This document shows, piece after piece, positions 29,086 to 33,115 of a stretch of 33,115 nucleotides of DNA (within the stretch, counting starts at the first letter, position 1; every line of letters begins with the position of its first letter). The DNA lies in contig JAICWB010000003.1 in NCBI GenBank assembly GCA_025935035.1, positions 1-33,115 on the forward strand, read 5' to 3'. This stretch comes from Terriglobales bacterium. GTDB taxonomy: Bacteria; Acidobacteriota; Terriglobia; Terriglobales; Acidobacteriaceae. Under the pieces are notes generated by a model that saw only the letters and a program-made list of their open reading frames with translations, did not search any database and was not told where the DNA came from. The position numbers and the translations under genes are program-made.

Positions 29086-29108
29086 TTGAAATTGAATTTC
29101 ATTTTCAA
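29086..29108. promoter_or_regulatory. Candidate Fur box
   Basis: TTGAAATTGAATTTCATTTTCAA; contains the perfect 7-1-7 palindrome TGAAATT-G-AATTTCA (29087-29101) with a second, imperfect overlapping half-site set; 20 bp upstream of the FTR1-family start codon. Confidence 0.75.
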
Positions 29109-29127
29109 TTAGGAATCTTCCTTTTAG

Positions 29128-30381
29128 ATGCTGGAAGCATTGGTCATAACTCTGCGCGAAGGCGTAGAAGCTGCGCTGATCGTCGGAATCACGCTGGCTT
29201 ACCTGAATAAGACGGGTCGAACCGGCATGCGGAAGACGGTATATATAGGGCTCATCTCCGCCTTTGTGGCAAGTATTGCCGTGGCTTTTGGAATATCCAA
29301 GACCAGTTTCAATCCTGACTTATTCGAAGGCTGGATCATGCTGGTGGCCGCGTTCTTCGTTGTGACCATGGTGTGGTTCATGGCGAAAGCGGCCAAGTCA
29401 ATGAAGGGCGACATCGAGCGCAAAGTGGGCGGCCTGGCTGAGAATGGCTCGCGTGTGGGGCTATTTCTATTCATTTTTCTGATGGTGCTGCGCGAAGGTG
29501 TGGAGACCGTTCTCATTCTCTCTGCCGTCAGCCTCACCACCACAGAATTGCTGAGTTTCATTGGCACCCTGCTGGGTGTCTTTCTCTCGATTCTGTTTGG
29601 AGTGATGTTTGTGCGCGGCAGCGTGCGCATCAACCTGGGGAAGTTTTTCAAGGTCACTACCGTCATCTTGATTTTCGTCGCATTCCAGTTGCTCATCTCG
29701 GGTTTGCATGAGCTCTCAGAGACCGGCGTCATCCCTTCCAGCAAACGTCAGATGGCGATAATCGGGCCCATCGTGCGCAATGACATTTTCTTCTTCGTGA
29801 CGATGTTGGCATTGACTGCACTCATGGTGCTTTTTGAGTCGAAGCGGCGGGCGCCGGAAGCTTCAGCGGTAACGGAATCGCCCGCTGAGCAGCGCAAGAA
29901 AGCCTGGAGCGCGCGCAAAGAAAAGTTCTGGACGACTTCCGTTTATGTGAGTTCATTCGTCTTTATCATGCTGGTGACGGCGCAATTCATTTACGCGAAG
30001 AGCAGCGCTTCCCTTTCGGAAGCGATTCCGGTGACCTTTAATGAGGGGAAGGTTTCGGTAGCCGTAGACGGGATGCAGCCGGGGGATTTGCGTCGCTACT
30101 CCGCTACGATGAACGGCAAACCAGTTCGCTTCCTCATCTATAAAAAGCCGAACGGCAAATTAGTGACCGTGATGGACGCATGCGAGATCTGCGGCGGCAT
30201 CGGTTACTACAACGGGACGCAAGGCCTTACCTGCAAGAACTGTAACGCTCCCGTCAACGGACAGACTGTAGGCGAAGGCGGCGGGTGCAATCCGATTCCG
30301 CTGACTTCTAGCATTGACGGCTCGACGGTGACCGTTTCTGAGGCTGACGTCGCGCAAAGCGCCGGAAAGATCAAGGAATAG
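29128..30381 (+). CDS. FTR1-family iron permease fused to C-terminal DUF2318-like (Cys-rich, Fe-S-like) domain
   Basis: 417 aa; two REGVE motifs (ITLREGVEAALIVG, MVLREGVETVLIL) in a polytopic membrane domain; C-terminus MDACEICGGIGYYNGTQGLTCKNCNAPVNGQTVGEGGGCNPIPL. Confidence 0.92.
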   Translation: MLEALVITLREGVEAALIVGITLAYLNKTGRTGMRKTVYIGLISAFVASIAVAFGISKTSFNPDLFEGWIMLVAAFFVVTMVWFMAKAAKSMKGDIERKVGGLAENGSRVGLFLFIFLMVLREGVETVLILSAVSLTTTELLSFIGTLLGVFLSILFGVMFVRGSVRINLGKFFKVTTVILIFVAFQLLISGLHELSETGVIPSSKRQMAIIGPIVRNDIFFFVTMLALTALMVLFESKRRAPEASAVTESPAEQRKKAWSARKEKFWTTSVYVSSFVFIMLVTAQFIYAKSSASLSEAIPVTFNEGKVSVAVDGMQPGDLRRYSATMNGKPVRFLIYKKPNGKLVTVMDACEICGGIGYYNGTQGLTCKNCNAPVNGQTVGEGGGCNPIPLTSSIDGSTVTVSEADVAQSAGKIKE

Positions 30382-30389
30382 CCTGCCCG

Positions 30390-31652
30390 ATGTTTCTTAC
30401 GCTCCTCTATCAATCGTTCATTCGGCAACGCCGCCGGAAGTTGCTGGCGGGCCTGGCCATCCTGCTGGGAATGACGGTGACCACCGCAATGATCTCCGTG
30501 GGCGTGGATGTGGGTGACAAGATGAACCAGGAGATCCGCAGTTACGGCGCGAATATTCTGGTTTATCCCCAAGCGGACACGCTCGATGTGAACGTGGGCG
30601 GCGTGCAGATGAAGCCGGCAAGCGATGGCGCTTATCTCAAGGAATCTGATCTTGTGCAGATCAAGAGCATTTTTTGGGGACACAACATCCTCGGCTACTC
30701 GCCGATGCTTTCGGTGAACGTGAAAGTGGGCGGCGTGGGATCGCCTGTCGAGATGATCGGAACGTATTTTGCGAAGGCCATTCCACTAGAGCAGGAGACG
30801 TTTGTGACGGGTGTGACGAAGACGCATCCATGGTGGAAGGTGGAGGGTGCGTGGCCGGGGGACGACAGCAACGCCGTGCTTGTGGGACAGAAGTTGGCGG
30901 CACATCTGACTGCGCACGCGGGAGACAATCTGTACATCGCGGGCAAAGAGACCAAGGTCGCGGGAATCCTGACGACGGGCGACAAGGAAGACGATGCCAT
31001 CGTCGCTCCGCTCGCAATGGTGCAGAAGATAGCCGGCCTTCCAAATGATGTGCGTCGCGTGTATGTGAGTGCGCTCACGAAGCCGGAAGATGACTTCGCG
31101 CGGCGGGATCCGGCGTCGATGTCGCCCGCGGTGCTGGAGAAATGGTCCTGCTCGCCGTACGCGAACTCGATCGCCTATCAAATCCAGGGTGCGATACCGG
31201 GTTCGCGCGCAGAGCAAGTGCGCAAGGTGGCGCAGAACGAAGGCGTTTTGCTCTCACACATTGCCGGATTGATGTGGCTGGTGACCTTGGCGGCGCTCGG
31301 CGCTGCAGCGCTCGCGGTCTCCGCTTCCATGGCAACGACAGTGTTCGAGCGGCGTAGAGAGATCGGATTAATGAAGTCGTTGGGCGCGAATAATGCGGCG
31401 ATTGTGACTCTCTTCGTGTCTGAGGGTTCGATACTGGCGATCGTCGGCGGGCTGTTGGGATTCGGGCTGGGGTTGATGATGGCGCAGCGGATGTCGAAGG
31501 CTGTCTTCAATGAGCCGCTCACCGTGCAGCCTGCGTTGTTGTGGGTCATTCTTTTTGCCGCGCTGGTGGTTACGCTCCTCGGCAGCTTGGCTTCGATACG
31601 CCGAGCGATGCGGATCGACTCCGCGATCGTCTTGCGTGGGGACGGAGCCTGA
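30390..31652 (+). CDS. ABC transporter permease, FtsX/MacB type (first of pair)
   Basis: 420 aa; N-terminal TM, periplasmic domain, three C-terminal TMs, VFERRREIGLMKSLGANNAAIVTLFVSEGSILAIVGGLLGFGLG. Confidence 0.92.
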   Translation: MFLTLLYQSFIRQRRRKLLAGLAILLGMTVTTAMISVGVDVGDKMNQEIRSYGANILVYPQADTLDVNVGGVQMKPASDGAYLKESDLVQIKSIFWGHNILGYSPMLSVNVKVGGVGSPVEMIGTYFAKAIPLEQETFVTGVTKTHPWWKVEGAWPGDDSNAVLVGQKLAAHLTAHAGDNLYIAGKETKVAGILTTGDKEDDAIVAPLAMVQKIAGLPNDVRRVYVSALTKPEDDFARRDPASMSPAVLEKWSCSPYANSIAYQIQGAIPGSRAEQVRKVAQNEGVLLSHIAGLMWLVTLAALGAAALAVSASMATTVFERRREIGLMKSLGANNAAIVTLFVSEGSILAIVGGLLGFGLGLMMAQRMSKAVFNEPLTVQPALLWVILFAALVVTLLGSLASIRRAMRIDSAIVLRGDGA

Positions 31653-32755
31653 TGCCGCTTGCACCTTCGAAAATGTTTTTCCGGTTGCTGCTGCGCGCGG
31701 CCACAGTGCGTCGCGGGCGGACGCTGACTGCGCTGCTCGCAATGGCGGTGGCCGCGACGCTGGCTACGGCATTGTTAAGCATTTACGGCGATGTAAGCGG
31801 AAAGCTAGGCGGCGATTTTAAGAAGTTCGGCGCGAACGTGATAGTCAGCGCACCGGAGGGAATGAGTGCCGCGCAGATCGCCGAGCTTGAACGAACCGCC
31901 GGCACAAGTGTGACGGGGCTTCCCTCTGCGTTTGCTGTTGCCAAGACGGCTTCCGGCAAGCCGGTAGTCGTAGTGGGAACGGATTTTATAGCGGCGCAAA
32001 AAATGGATTCGTTCTGGTCCGTAACGAAATGGCCCAGCGCTGCAGGGGAGGCCCTTATCGGTTCGCGCGCGGCAGGCGTCTTTTCCGCCGAAGCGCGGCC
32101 GAGCTTGGAGTTCAATGGCAAGCAGTATGAGGTGAAGCAAAAGTATTCGCTACATACCGGTGGCGATGAAGACAGTCGTATCTATATCTCACTCGGTGAT
32201 TTCGAAAAATGGACAGGATTGCCGCCGACGGTACTCGAGCTGGCGATACCCGGTTCGGCGGACGAGATCGGCACGGTGTTACAGAAGATGCGGGCACAGC
32301 TTCCACAAGGAACGACTGCACAGCCGGTTCGCCAGATCGTCGAAGCGCAAGCGAAGGTGATGGATAAGACGCGATTCATTCTGCTCCTCTCGGCCATCGC
32401 GATCACGCTGACGGTTGCATTATGCGTGCTGGCCACGTTGACTGCTTCTGTTCTGGAGCGCAGGAAAGATTATGCCGTCATGAAAGCGCTGGGTTCGTCA
32501 CAGGGCGCGGTAAATGCCATCTTCATCGGCGAAACACTTTCCCTGGCGATACTGGGTTCGATCTTTGGTTTCGCGGCCGGGTGTGCTCTGGCGGAGTGGA
32601 TAGGGCACACAAACTTTCATGCCGCCATTGTGCCGAACATCGGAGTGTTCCCACCTGTCTTGGCGGGCTGCGTCTTAGTGGCGCTGGTCAGCGCAGTAAT
32701 TCCTCTCACGCTGTTGCAAAAGACCGAACCCGCAGCCATGCTTAAGGGAGAGTAG
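31652..32755 (+). CDS. ABC transporter permease, FtsX/MacB type (second of pair)
   Basis: VLERRKDYAVMKALGSSQGAVNAIFIGETLSLAILGSIFGFAAG. TGATG overlap with preceding stop places the start at 31652 rather than ORF-track 31541. Confidence 0.92.
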   Translation: MPLAPSKMFFRLLLRAATVRRGRTLTALLAMAVAATLATALLSIYGDVSGKLGGDFKKFGANVIVSAPEGMSAAQIAELERTAGTSVTGLPSAFAVAKTASGKPVVVVGTDFIAAQKMDSFWSVTKWPSAAGEALIGSRAAGVFSAEARPSLEFNGKQYEVKQKYSLHTGGDEDSRIYISLGDFEKWTGLPPTVLELAIPGSADEIGTVLQKMRAQLPQGTTAQPVRQIVEAQAKVMDKTRFILLLSAIAITLTVALCVLATLTASVLERRKDYAVMKALGSSQGAVNAIFIGETLSLAILGSIFGFAAGCALAEWIGHTNFHAAIVPNIGVFPPVLAGCVLVALVSAVIPLTLLQKTEPAAMLKGE

Positions 32756-32764
32756 TCTTCGCGA

Positions 32765-33115
32765 ATGTCGATTGAAATAAAAAACGTGACCAAGAGTTAT
32801 CCTGCGCGGGAGAACAGCGACTCCGGCCGCTTGCTTGCGCTGGATGATGTCTCGCTGTCCGTCGCGAAGGGCGAATGGCTCTCCATCATGGGCCCTTCGG
32901 GCTCGGGGAAATCGACGCTGGTGAATTTGATCGGGTGTCTCGACCGCCAGGACAAGGGCGATTTGCTGATCGATGGGCAGAACCTGAAATCGCTGTCGGG
33001 AACCGAGCTGAATCGTTTTCGCGCGGAGAAGATAGGACTGATCTTCCAGCAGTTCCATCTGATCCCTTACCTCACCGCGGTTGAGAATGTCATGTTGGCG
33101 CAGTACTTCCACAGC
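32765..33115 (+). CDS. ABC transporter ATP-binding protein (LolD/MacB-like), truncated by window end
   Basis: Hand translation from ATG 32765: [117 protein letters not shown]; Walker A GPSGSGKST and Q-loop. Confidence 0.94.
   Translation, partial: MSIEIKNVTKSYPARENSDSGRLLALDDVSLSVAKGEWLSIMGPSGSGKSTLVNLIGCLDRQDKGDLLIDGQNLKSLSGTELNRFRAEKIGLIFQQFHLIPYLTAVENVMLAQYFHS

Overview
This 33 kb window is mostly chromosomal housekeeping and accessory genes. Gene content and intergenic repeat style suggest Acidobacteriota (inference only). I see no CRISPR array, rRNA, convincing tRNA, phage or transposase gene. Left to right: partial DMT/EamA transporter (-); eno (-); secreted hypothetical (+) with a strong intrinsic terminator; miaB - bifunctional nuclease (DUF151) - kelch protein cluster (-); an 80-aa ORF divergent from an ArsR-SulP pair with a palindromic candidate operator between them; dual-PAS histidine kinase (-); secreted GH44-like hydrolase with a choice-of-anchor domain (-); large BNR/sortilin-like beta-propeller protein (-); PaaI-type thioesterase, pdxS, pdxT (+); coxB-coxA-coxC plus a small CxxC membrane protein (+); uvrA, TPR protein and two small secreted helical proteins (+); SprT-like metalloprotease (+); GNAT/BioF2-like protein (-); and at the right edge a Fur-box-preceded FTR1-DUF2318 fusion followed by two FtsX-type permeases and a truncated ABC ATPase (+). 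Best leads: (1) the FTR1-DUF2318/ABC cluster, which resembles the Campylobacter ftr1-p19 locus but has FTR1 and DUF2318 fused and no P19 visible; (2) the cytochrome oxidase, with Ala at the D-channel entrance Asp position, Gln at the CuA/Mg Glu position, and an uncharacterised CAMC micro-protein in the operon; (3) an apparent internal duplication in the SprT-like protein, with the first copy lacking HExxH; (4) three 7-bp-period tandem repeat arrays of different sequence but the same periodicity, all at gene boundaries. All homology calls are by eye; no database search was run.
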